A stretch of 64,000 nucleotides of DNA from an uncultured bacterium (GTDB lineage: Bacteria > Bacillota_I > Bacilli_A > RFN20 > CAG-826). The notes beneath the pieces are model-generated. The model was given only the letters and a program-made list of their open reading frames with translations. It searched no databases and was not told the origin of the DNA. The position numbers and the translations under genes are program-made. Below are positions 8,728 through 17,269 of this stretch, in pieces. How positions within the stretch are numbered: position 1 is the first letter of the stretch; the number at the start of each line of letters is the position of its first letter. The stretch lies in NCBI GenBank assembly GCA_949291375.1, contig CASEVI010000002.1, positions 104,069 through 168,068 of the forward strand, given 5' to 3'.

Positions 8728-8796
8728 TGCAAATTTCTTTACTGAATTAATGCAAATCTCTTTGTTAAAATGATGCGAATATCTATGTTAAGGGAT
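8728..8796. repeat. Three tandem 23-bp repeats upstream of an ATPase pseudogene
   Basis: Units start at 8728, 8751 and 8774 (TGCAAATTTCTTTACTG, TGCAAATCTCTTTGTTA, TGCGAATATCTATGTTA), an exact 23-bp period, directly upstream of the following pseudogene. The phasing of about two helical turns suits a repeated protein-binding site. Confidence 0.6.
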
Positions 8797-10071
8797 TAAA
8801 ATGCATAGGAAAAACAACAACTTGTAAAAAATTCTCTAAAACTATTTATAAACTTGGCCTTGAAAGAGAATTAAATAACTTAAAAATGCAACTTAACATT
8901 GATTCTTCACTAGTTTTTAATAAAGAAAAACCGATTCTTTTTGATGAGTGGCAAAACTATACTCCGCTTTTGAAATGAAATTAAAGACCAAATCGATGAC
9001 CCTTTTAGTAAGCCAGACCTTTTTTATTCACCAATTCTACTATACCTCATGCAAAAAATTACAATAAAACCAAAATAATAATATTTTTAGTGAAATAAAT
9101 TCAAAATTACATACGGTACCGGAAGATTTAAAGAAATAACAATGAGACCTCTCTCTCCTTATATGAATCTAAAGAATCAAATGGATTAATTTCTTTATTA
9201 AGCCTTTTTGATGAAAATGTAAATATAAATGGAAAAAATCTACTCTTAATATCGAGGATTTAATTTTTGCAACCGTTAGAAGCGGATTTCCTTCTTCTAT
9301 TTTTGCTAATAAAAGCGATGCAATTAAATTACCTAAAGATTATTTATCAGATCTTATTAATTATGATATAAGCGATTATGATAATGTAAAAAGAGACCCT
9401 GTTTTAACATCCGTTTTTTAAAAATATATTCTAAAAATATTTCTACTTTAGAAAAAAATCAAAGATGATTAATAAAAAAGAGGTGAAAATTTTTCATTTA
9501 GTGAATCTACTTATTATGATTATAAAAATATTTTAGAAAAATTGTTTGTTAATGAAGATGTTGATGCATGGTCACCACTTTTTAAAAGTAAAACTAATAT
9601 GAGTTCAGTTCCTAAAAAGTATTTTTCTGAACCTTCTTTAGCTATTGCGGCTTTAAATTTAAGCGTTGATTTCTTTAAAGATAATCTTATCGATTATGGC
9701 TTATTTTTTGAATCTTTAGCAATAAGAGATTTAAAGATTTATTCTTCTAGATTTGATGGAAAATATATTATTATCATGATAGAAACGGATTAGAAAGTGA
9801 TGTTGTTTTGCTATTAAACAATGGAAGATACGCTTTAATTGAAATTAAATTAAAAGATAGTCAAGCACTTATAGCAAGTAAACATTTATTAAAAATTGAA
9901 TCTTTAATTAAAAATTATAATATAAAAATAACTGATCCTTATTTAAAAATGGATCTTCCTTCTATATTAATTTGTATTGTTGGAAGTAATAATGCTTATA
10001 TAATAAATAATAAAGTTCACATTGTTCCTATTGATACATTAAAGGATAAAATAATTTTATCTTTTAATTAG
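8797..10071 (+). pseudogene. AAA ATPase (DUF4143 family), heavily frameshifted
   Basis: Pieces of one ATPase are readable in shifting plus-strand frames: GLKCIGKTTTCKKFSKT (Walker A region), KPILFDEWQNYTPLL (Walker B, DEWQ), FKEITMRPLSLYES, LIFATVRSGFPSSIFA, then 9542-9793 (KYFSEPSLAIAALNLS...FFESLAIRDLKIYSS) and 9808-10071 (ESDVVLLLNNGRYALIEIKL, VHIVPIDTL). Order and motifs follow the family from end to end, but there are at least five frame breaks or stops. The gene is clearly dead. Its C-terminal half is close in sequence to the fragment at 752-1198. Confidence 0.85.
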
Positions 10072-10375
10072 TACTTCAAAGTAATAATCACTTAACTTTG
10101 AAGTAACTTTGAAGTTTTACTTCAAAACACTTTGAAGTAAATAGTGTTTTTTTATATGTTTTTAATCATTATTTAAAATACACTTTGAAGTTTTTATTAA
10201 TAAATATATAAAAAATACGATAACTATCGAATATTTTCTTACTTCAAAGTGAATGCAGATAAGTTTGAAGTAACTTTGAAGTTTTACTACAAAGTGAATG
10301 AATAAGTTTGAAGTAAAGTTTGAAGTAACTTTGAAGTTTTACTACTAAGCGATGATTTAAGTTTGTAGTAAAGCT
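10072..10375. repeat. Cluster of degenerate TTTGAAGTAA repeats in both orientations
   Basis: The motif ACTTTGAAGT or its complement ACTTCAAAGT occurs more than ten times in 300 bp, often as a longer unit AACTTTGAAGTTTTACT. Opposite copies can form stems, for example 10-bp arms at about 10074 and 10100. Spacing is irregular, so it is not a CRISPR array. On the minus strand the longest frames read as KTSKLLQ-type repeats with stops, which could be the wreck of a repetitive linker region in a lost protein. Confidence 0.65.
10207..10236 (-). terminator. Terminator-like hairpin, minus-strand twin of 634-660
   Basis: On the minus strand AAAATATTCGATAGTTATCG is followed by TATTTTTTATA; 26 of 28 bases match the element at 634-660. 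It lies inside the TTTGAAGTAA repeat cluster. Confidence 0.4.
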
Positions 10376-10401
10376 TCTTTTTTATATTTAAAAGATTTAA
10401 A

Positions 10402-10428
10402 AAAAGAAAAACGGGAATTAAACCCGTT
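10402..10428 (-). terminator. Terminator of the 1087-aa lipoprotein gene
   Basis: On the minus strand AACGGG-TTTAATT-CCCGTT followed by TTTC TTTTT. A second AT-only hairpin (ATTTGTTTAATA arms, 10443-10471) lies directly after the stop codon. Confidence 0.75.
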
Positions 10429-10472
10429 AATCTTATATTCACTTATTTGTTTAATATTTTATTAAACAAATA

Positions 10473-13400
10473 TTATAATTTTTTATAACCTGTAATTAAA
10501 TTATCAGTAATTGTAAATAAATATTTATCTCCAACACCATCGATATCAATATTTTCATATCCATCATTAGGTGTTAAAACTAAATATAATGTATTATCTA
10601 CAATAGCATATGAAACAGTTCCAAATACATTAAATTTATCAATTTCAGTTAGTTGAACATCAGAATGGTCAACAACAAATTCATCGTATTTCATTGTTTC
10701 ATATTTTAAGTCTTTGACATTAACTAAATCACCAGATGATGTATTTAAATCTAATTTTGTTTCAATATCAAAATAATATCTTACACCATTTGATTGATCA
10801 TCACCATTTGGCCAAGTAAGATTGTTTATAGAAAGACCATAGTTCAATCTTGAACCATTATCACTAGAATAACTTGTATAAAATTTACCATCGACTGTTG
10901 AATAATAAACAGCGACATCTCCTGTTTCATCACTTAAATCATTTTTTGAAACAATATTATTAGTAATTGCTTTTGAAGTTTCATCCGCATTAACTTTATT
11001 ATCGTCAAGTCCACAAACCAAACCTTTGTAAGCGTCAGTCATTGAATTTAGGGAGCCATTTAATGAACAATTTTCTAATGTAAAATAAGAGCTTTTATCT
11101 TCGATATTATTCCAGTTTGGACTAGTTACACCTGATGCATTAGAAAATAAATAACCGACTTGATTCATAGCTCCTAATGTGCCGGTGAAACTAGAATTCT
11201 TTATTGTTGTTTTATAATTTGGTGTATAAGGAGAATAACCAAAGAACACTCCAGCACAAGTTCCTGAATTAAAAATATTAAAATTATTAATATTAACGTC
11301 TTCTACTAAAATATTGAAAACTTCATCTGAAGGATGAGCATTGAATAAGGCATTTGGAGTTATAAAACCGAAATTATTAGAATTAACAATTGTTGGCTCA
11401 CCATTACCATTAATGTCTATGTTGGAAATAGTTAAATTTTCAAGAAAACTATAAACATCATCACTGTTATTCCAAGCAACATTAAATAATTTCCCTAATT
11501 TTCCATTTGTTAAATCGATTGTTAAATTTTTAATTTCAACATCTCCATATACATTATTTAAGATAAAAGAGTTTTTACTCTCATCAGCAAAACTTATTTT
11601 ATGCCCGTTTCCATCAATGGATCCCGTGAACCATTCTAAAGAGCTATCAAGTACTAAATCTGCATTAAGTTTATAACTATAACTTTCTTTAGTTAAATAT
11701 TCGGCAGTTGCTTTTGATGTATCAGTTAATTTAGTTACTTCATTAATTAATTTCCATTGATCTAAGTTATCAACTTGTAAAGGATTTTCTGCTGTTCCAT
11801 CGCCTCCAGCAAACTTAACACCATCTACTTTAGTTGATAATGTTTCATCAACACTTCCATCATCTTTTAAATATAGTTCAGAATATAATTGACCATCAAC
11901 AAATGTATTTGTTGATGTAGCTTCAACTCCTTCTACATTAATAATTACATCTTTATTAAACATTTTTTCAGACGGTATTTTGTCATAACTTTCTTTATCA
12001 ATATTTAAAGTGAAAGAATTTTTTTCTGGTGTGTTATCGTATGCGTATAAATAGTAAGTAGGAGTTTCTGTATTTTTTTCATCTGCTAATACGCTCAAAG
12101 ATTCATTAGCGTCTCTATTTTTAATTGTGAGTCCGTCAACATTAACAGTTGAGTCTACTTCTTGATAATTTACGGTATTTGATCTATCTCCCAAAACTAA
12201 AGCAGCGCTAGGTATTTCGTTGCCTGATCCCCAATCACCATTTAAGTAATTATTATTTTTTGTAACTAAAGATGCAAAATTATTAATATTTTCTCCGTAT
12301 TCTATAGTTACATTCTTTAGAGTGACGTTTCCTTGTCTAACAAACATTCCTTGCCTATCACCAGATATAACAGTGTCTTCGATATAAACATTACAAGGAA
12401 TATTAACATATAAACCAGCATTGTCTCCATCATCTGTGTTTGAAGAAATCTCAGAAGAAATAATATTTATTTCTACATTTTGACCTTCGACAGCTGCGTT
12501 TGTTCCAAATCCATAAACACTTGACTCTACTTTAGAATTTAGGATATTTAAAGTAGATGCACTTCCTTCAGCCATTAAGCCACCTTTTGATAATAGCTCA
12601 ACATTATTTAATGTTAAGGTCGATCCATCTTTAACATTTATATCTGCAGAAGTTGTATTTGATGTTTTTAAAGAATTGTCAATAATGCCATTAGAAATTT
12701 CAACATTAGCCCCACCAGAAACAGCATAAGCATTTCCAGAATTTGGAAGATCAACATTATTTTCACCCAAGTTTAAAAATACTTCTTTTTCTTGTCCCGT
12801 TTTCCCTTCAAATAAGTTATTTATAGTGTCGGTATTAATAGTAACTTTATTTTCATTTGAAGATAAACCTTTTGCTAATTCAAAATATTTGGCACCTGTT
12901 TCGGCAATTGATTCTTTTCCTAAAGAATCAATATTATTTATATCATCAATAACTAATGCTGATTCAGCTGTTAAACCATCGCCAGAAGAAAATTTTGGGG
13001 AATCATCGCCAGTTTGAGCTTGCCCTTTTTCTATGACATTTCCAAACGCATCAACTTTTCCACCGGTATATAAGACACCATTTTCAAAATACGAAGTTTT
13101 TCCAACTTTATCAGAAGCTTCAAATTTAGCAGCTACAACAAATCCATTCTTGACCATTGTTGTTTTATAGGAATAAACACCTTCAACTGGTGCATCAATA
13201 TTAGTAATTTTCTCACCATTTAAAATTACTTCTGCAAGTGAATAATTATCATCTGGCTCAAATGTGAAAATAACTTCACTGCCTTCAACAGCGCTTCCAA
13301 GATTTACACCAATGTTTCCACCGGTTGTTGGTAAAATTGTATTTGACCAAGCGGTATCGCCTTTTGGACCGGTTGAACCATTACTTCCATTATGGCCATC

Positions 13401-13736
13401 TTTTCCATCTTCACCATCTTCACCTTGGATATTCATTTTTAATTTCCATCCATCAGCTTCTTTTTGATAGACATCACCATTAGATGTATTTAAGTACATA
13501 TCACCTAATTTACCTAAAGTATCAGCTGGTTTAGTTGTTCCAGTTAACCAAGTTGCACCATCCTCGCCATCTTCTCCATTTTCTCCAGGATCACCTTTAT
13601 CCCCTTTAGGGCCAGTTTCTCCTTGAATTCCTTGATCCCCTTTATCCCCTTTTGGACCTTGAGAAGAACAACTGCTTAAGCCTAAAATTCCAATGAGTGC
13701 TAAAGCAGTTAATGATAATAATTTTGTTTTCTTCAT
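10473..13736 (-). CDS. Collagen-like surface lipoprotein, 1087 aa
   Basis: Largest of the three paralogues. Signal MKKTKLLSLTALALIG with lipobox LSSC, then Gly-X-Y repeats (GPKGDKGDQGIQGETG), the WLTGTTKPADTLG...GDVYQK linker, GEDGEDGKDGHNG, SNTILP and a NYSLAEVILNGEKI...TMVKNGFVVAAKF segment like the beta-grasp repeats of other surface proteins. The rest is Asn/Ser/Thr-rich with many short strands (ITISS, VTLKNVTIEYG, LENLTISNIDING), suggesting parallel beta-helix folds, and the motif FAGGDGTAENPLQVDN near residue 650 is shared with the 984-aa protein. Ribosome site AGAGG precedes the ATG. Exported and lipid-anchored by inference; ligand unknown. Confidence 0.85.
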   Translation of the reverse strand: MKKTKLLSLTALALIGILGLSSCSSQGPKGDKGDQGIQGETGPKGDKGDPGENGEDGEDGATWLTGTTKPADTLGKLGDMYLNTSNGDVYQKEADGWKLKMNIQGEDGEDGKDGHNGSNGSTGPKGDTAWSNTILPTTGGNIGVNLGSAVEGSEVIFTFEPDDNYSLAEVILNGEKITNIDAPVEGVYSYKTTMVKNGFVVAAKFEASDKVGKTSYFENGVLYTGGKVDAFGNVIEKGQAQTGDDSPKFSSGDGLTAESALVIDDINNIDSLGKESIAETGAKYFELAKGLSSNENKVTINTDTINNLFEGKTGQEKEVFLNLGENNVDLPNSGNAYAVSGGANVEISNGIIDNSLKTSNTTSADINVKDGSTLTLNNVELLSKGGLMAEGSASTLNILNSKVESSVYGFGTNAAVEGQNVEINIISSEISSNTDDGDNAGLYVNIPCNVYIEDTVISGDRQGMFVRQGNVTLKNVTIEYGENINNFASLVTKNNNYLNGDWGSGNEIPSAALVLGDRSNTVNYQEVDSTVNVDGLTIKNRDANESLSVLADEKNTETPTYYLYAYDNTPEKNSFTLNIDKESYDKIPSEKMFNKDVIINVEGVEATSTNTFVDGQLYSELYLKDDGSVDETLSTKVDGVKFAGGDGTAENPLQVDNLDQWKLINEVTKLTDTSKATAEYLTKESYSYKLNADLVLDSSLEWFTGSIDGNGHKISFADESKNSFILNNVYGDVEIKNLTIDLTNGKLGKLFNVAWNNSDDVYSFLENLTISNIDINGNGEPTIVNSNNFGFITPNALFNAHPSDEVFNILVEDVNINNFNIFNSGTCAGVFFGYSPYTPNYKTTIKNSSFTGTLGAMNQVGYLFSNASGVTSPNWNNIEDKSSYFTLENCSLNGSLNSMTDAYKGLVCGLDDNKVNADETSKAITNNIVSKNDLSDETGDVAVYYSTVDGKFYTSYSSDNGSRLNYGLSINNLTWPNGDDQSNGVRYYFDIETKLDLNTSSGDLVNVKDLKYETMKYDEFVVDHSDVQLTEIDKFNVFGTVSYAIVDNTLYLVLTPNDGYENIDIDGVGDKYLFTITDNLITGYKKL

Positions 13737-13898
13737 ATTTACTTTAAATTCCTCTTAATATCTATTTTTCATGTTTAAAAACGATGAAAAATATAAATTT
13801 CTACCTAAAAGCCTAAATTTAAAAAAAAAAAAAACAAGTGTTTGGGAGAAAGTTCTTTATACTAATCGCCATTGTTACAGACTTGTGGCACATTTATA
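13737..13898 (-). promoter_or_regulatory. Structured leader of the 1087-aa lipoprotein: -10, stem-loop, 14-nt homopolymer, second hairpin
   Basis: Same layout as the leader at 4414-4579. On the minus strand: TATAAA (13898-13893), stem ACAAGT (13886-13881 with 13839-13834), T14 (13834-13821), AAATTTAGGC, hairpin TTTTTCAT/ATGAAAAA (13791-13765), AAGAGG, ATG. Arm sequences of the second hairpin differ from the first leader but still pair, and the T-tract ends 85 nt before the ATG in both. The tract length differs (14 against 16). Confidence 0.65.
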
Positions 13899-14512
13899 TT
13901 TCCCTTATGAGTTTTTATGGCTAAAAAGAGGTTGAATAGGCATAAGAAAACATAATAGTGACAAGTTATGGCCCCATTGATTTCTTTCTTCTTTTTTAAC
14001 CTTGCCAATTTGCCTTTCTGCAATTATACTTCTATTACCTTTTAAACATTAAAAGATTTCGAATCTATAAGTCACTTGTCTCACAGTCATTGAATTTACA
14101 AAACATTGTAAAAATAGAATTATTAATCAATTAAAATTTCTAATTCTATTTGTCGTTATATTTTCTTTATTTTGTTTCCTATTTCTTTTAGTAGAGGAAT
14201 TAGGAGCGGTTCTTTGACAACTATATTTTCTTTTTAATTTAATGAAGTTAACTATTTCATTATTTATTTTCGCGATGCCTTTTAAAGGTTTAGGAATTTT
14301 TAAAGTTTTTCTTTTTGAAAAGTAAAAACCATATATAAATCATCTTCCAAAGATAGTGTTTTTATGTTAGTTAAACTAACAAAGTCTAATGAAGTCTAAA
14401 AAAATATTTTACAAAAAATAAAATAAATCACTGCTAAAACTATCACTCAGAGTTTTATTTTATATTTTTAAATAAGAAAATTTAAATTTATCGTTATTAA
14501 AATCTTCTGAAC
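13899..14512. other. Long gap between the lipoprotein leader and miaA
   Basis: No intact gene. GTGACAAG-like words recur (near 13956 and, inverted, near 14090), echoing the stem of the leader. The minus strand has about 70 open codons without a start (roughly 14100-14330, FSKRKTLKIPKPLKGIAK...), of unknown origin, perhaps a gene fragment. A 17-nt palindrome TGTTAGTTAAACTAACA lies near 14365. A weak AT-rich hairpin at 14412-14462 may end miaA transcription. Confidence 0.4.
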
Positions 14513-15403
14513 TTAAATAATATTATCAATATCATTTATTGCTTCACAAATATCATTATAAACTAGTTTTTCTACACTATTAAATTGGTTATTAAAGAAA
14601 GTGTATTGTCTTTTAGCATAATTTCTTGTGTTTTTCTTAATTAATTCAATAGTTTCTTCTAATGTAGCTTTATTTTCTAAATATGGAATAAATTCTTTAT
14701 ATCCAATAGCTTTTAAACCATTAGAATTTTTATCATATTTAGAAAATAAATATTTAACTTCATCGACTAAACCACTATTAATCATGTTATCAACTCTTTT
14801 ATTAATATCTTCATATAATTTATCTCTAGGAGGTTTAATATAGATAAATTTAGTATTTTCATATAATAATTCATCTTTTTTATTATTATTAAGTTCACTT
14901 TTACTCTTTTTATGAACTTCGTTTATAAAAAGAGATCTTAATAATCTTTTGCGGTTATTAACTCCAATTTTTAAAGCATCTTCTTTATCTAGATTATATA
15001 ATTCATTATAAAGTTCTATATTAGATAAATCTTTTTTATAATCTTCATCCATTTTTATTTCTTCTTTAGTAAAAATATAATTAAAAAGAATTGCTTTTAT
15101 ATATAGTCCCGTTCCTCCAACAAAGATTAAATCATTACTTTTACTATATTTATCAATTACTTCTCTACCCTTTTTTTGAAATGTTGCTACATCATTATTT
15201 TGGCTAAGTGGTAAATAATCATATAAAAGATAATATCCTTTAGACAATTCTTCTTTTGAAGGTTTAGCGCTTCCCTTATCAAGTTCTTGATAGACTTGAA
15301 AAGAATCATAATTAACGATATATGAAAAAGGGAGTTTTTCATGTAGTTTTATAGCTAAATCACTTTTTTTAGACGCTGTTGGACCCATTATTACGTAAAT
15401 CAT
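14513..15403 (-). CDS. miaA: tRNA dimethylallyltransferase
   Basis: Transfers a dimethylallyl group to N6 of A37 in tRNAs that read UNN codons, the substrate later methylthiolated by MiaB. At 296 aa it has the family's usual length. Visible motifs: MGPTAS near residue 6, YDSFQVYQELDKGSAKPS near 33 and VGGTGLYIKAIL near 95. The Walker A reads GPTASKKS where nearly all homologues have GPTASGKT/S, so the conserved Gly before Lys is Lys; the DNA (TCTAAAAAAAGT) is unambiguous. The other family motifs are intact, so the gene is probably functional. It closes the rny-ymdB-miaB-126 aa-miaA run, 4 nt after the preceding gene. Confidence 0.93.
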   Translation of the reverse strand: MIYVIMGPTASKKSDLAIKLHEKLPFSYIVNYDSFQVYQELDKGSAKPSKEELSKGYYLLYDYLPLSQNNDVATFQKKGREVIDKYSKSNDLIFVGGTGLYIKAILFNYIFTKEEIKMDEDYKKDLSNIELYNELYNLDKEDALKIGVNNRKRLLRSLFINEVHKKSKSELNNNKKDELLYENTKFIYIKPPRDKLYEDINKRVDNMINSGLVDEVKYLFSKYDKNSNGLKAIGYKEFIPYLENKATLEETIELIKKNTRNYAKRQYTFFNNQFNSVEKLVYNDICEAINDIDNII

Positions 15404-15407
15404 ATTT

Positions 15408-15788
15408 TTATACTTTTAATTGTCTTTCTAATTCTAATTTTACTTCACTTAAAATAGAAAGAATATCATTTTTAAGTTCGTTATATTTTTTAATTAATTC
15501 ATCATTATTATATTCTTTTACCTTTAAAGCATATAAAGTAGGATCACTATTTTTTAATTCTTCAATTTCATCTCTTTTATTTAAATAATCACTTTCATTA
15601 ATTCTCATTTTTAAAGCATAAAATGCAGCTAAAAGCGATTTATCAATCGCATCTTTTTTAATTCTTAAACATTCTTCAATAATAAAATCATCATATGTTT
15701 CCGGTGAAACACCTAAATAATCAAATTCTTCATTATTAGTAGAATCTTCTTCTATAAATATTTTTTTAATTAATTCATCCTTTTCCAT
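15408..15788 (-). CDS. RicA/YlbF-like small protein candidate, 126 aa
   Basis: Lies between miaB and miaA, 4-8 nt from each, clearly co-transcribed. The product is acidic at the N-terminus and helical throughout, with LKMRINESDYLNKRDEIEEL...SDPTLYALKVKEYN in the second half. This spacing (Ser-Asp-Tyr, then about 20 residues, then D..L..L..EY) resembles the Com_YlbF fold, and in Bacillus the gene after miaB is ricA (ymcA), a member of the RicAFT complex that works with RNase Y. Its synteny with rny in this same operon supports that reading. The sequence match is weak, so a family label is provisional. Confidence 0.45.
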   Translation of the reverse strand: MEKDELIKKIFIEEDSTNNEEFDYLGVSPETYDDFIIEECLRIKKDAIDKSLLAAFYALKMRINESDYLNKRDEIEELKNSDPTLYALKVKEYNNDELIKKYNELKNDILSILSEVKLELERQLKV

Positions 15789-15796
15789 ATATTTTT

Positions 15797-17269
15797 TTAT
15801 TTAATCATTTCTCCATTAAATGAATATAATTTATCTTCTAAAATTTTAACTTTAACTAACTTGCCAATTAAAGAAGGGTCTCCATTAAAATTAACAATTT
15901 TATTATTAAACATTACTCCACTTACTTTATTTTTATCTTTTTTAGAAACAGATGTAACTAAAACTTCTTCAATCTTATTAATAAATGAAGCATTATAAAT
16001 AGGATAATATTTTTCTAGTTCATCAGTTAATCTTTTAAATCTTTCAACCTTTTCTTTATCGCTAATTTTATCTATTAATTTAGAAGCAGCAGTTCCTTCT
16101 CTAGGTGAATAAATAAAGGTGAAAGCTGAAGCATATTTTACTTTTTTAACTAAATCTAAAGTATCTAAAAATTCTTCTTCACTTTCATTAGGGAAACCAA
16201 CGATTATATCAGTAGATAAAGCAACATCAGGAATTTTAGTTCTTATTCTATCAACAAGTGCCAAATATTCTTCTTTACTATATCTTCTAGCCATTCTTTT
16301 TAATACCGAATTTGATCCACTTTGAACAGGAAGATGAATATATTTCATAATGTTATCGTGTTTAGCAATTACATCAATTACTTCATCACTAAATTCAGAA
16401 GGATAAGAAGTTAAAAATCTAACTCTTTTAATAGGTAAAGAAGCTACTTCATCTAAAAGTTTTGCAAACGTTATATTTTTATCTTTTAAATCTTTACCAT
16501 AACTATCAACATTTTGACCAAGTAAAATAATTTCTTTATATCCTAAAGAAAGTAATAATTTACATTCTTTTAAAATATCTTCTTTGTCTCTGCTTCTCTC
16601 TTTTCCTCTAGTTTGAGGGACGATACAATAAGTACAAAATTTATCACATCCAAAAGTAATATTTACATAAGCACTATAAGAATTATTTCTTCTAGTTGGA
16701 ATATCTTCAACAATTTCTCCTTCTTTACTTGAAACATCAACAATTCTTTTTTTATTGTTATTTTCCATATATAAATATAAAAGATTAAGAAGATTATCAA
16801 TATTATGAGTTCCAAAGATAATATCAATATAAGGATATTTAGTAATTAAATTATTTAAAGTATCTTTAGTTTCAACCATACATCCGCAAAGAATTAAAAC
16901 TAAATCTTTATTTTTTTCTTTTAGTTTTTTAATATTACCAATTTCAGCATAAACCTTATTATTAGCATTTTCTCTAACACTACATGTATTAATAACTATT
17001 ATTGAAGCTTCTTCTAATTTTTCTACTCTTTTAAGTCCTAAAGAAGCTAACAATCCAGCAATAGATTCTTCATCTCTAATATTAGCTTGACAACCATGAG
17101 TTTTAATAAAAAATGTATTATTTTTAATCAATCTTTCTTTTAAAAGAGGGTTATTAAGAAATAATGAAACAAAAGTTTCATTATTATAATGAATTGTATC
17201 GATATTAGTTTGATTTCTTTTAATTGCTTCAATAAATGAAGGCTTAGATAAATACATTACTTCTCTCAT
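15797..17269 (-). CDS. miaB: tRNA-2-methylthio-N6-dimethylallyladenosine synthase
   Basis: Radical-SAM methylthiotransferase that converts i6A37 to ms2i6A37. The N-terminal UPF0004 domain shows the three cluster ligands (THGCQAN, NTCSVRENA, LCGCMVE); the radical-SAM core has CDKFCTYC; the C-terminus (about 425-490) fits a TRAM RNA-binding domain. 490 aa is normal. The annotated ATG overlaps the ymdB stop (ATGA), so translation is coupled; a second in-frame ATG five codons later (MYLSKPSF) is an alternative start. Works in sequence with MiaA, encoded two genes downstream. Confidence 0.95.
   Translation of the reverse strand: MREVMYLSKPSFIEAIKRNQTNIDTIHYNNETFVSLFLNNPLLKERLIKNNTFFIKTHGCQANIRDEESIAGLLASLGLKRVEKLEEASIIVINTCSVRENANNKVYAEIGNIKKLKEKNKDLVLILCGCMVETKDTLNNLITKYPYIDIIFGTHNIDNLLNLLYLYMENNNKKRIVDVSSKEGEIVEDIPTRRNNSYSAYVNITFGCDKFCTYCIVPQTRGKERSRDKEDILKECKLLLSLGYKEIILLGQNVDSYGKDLKDKNITFAKLLDEVASLPIKRVRFLTSYPSEFSDEVIDVIAKHDNIMKYIHLPVQSGSNSVLKRMARRYSKEEYLALVDRIRTKIPDVALSTDIIVGFPNESEEEFLDTLDLVKKVKYASAFTFIYSPREGTAASKLIDKISDKEKVERFKRLTDELEKYYPIYNASFINKIEEVLVTSVSKKDKNKVSGVMFNNKIVNFNGDPSLIGKLVKVKILEDKLYSFNGEMIK

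Noticed and set aside
10072-10375. Possible CRISPR array
   Set aside because: Repeats are only about 10 nt, occur in both orientations and lack regular spacers; no cas genes in the window.
1-14500. Prophage or insertion sequence as the source of the island
   Set aside because: No integrase, transposase, terminal repeats with target duplication or phage structural genes could be read.
13899-14512. tracrRNA or riboswitch suggested by repeated GTGACAAG words
   Set aside because: No Cas9 or CRISPR repeat is present and no known riboswitch core could be assembled.
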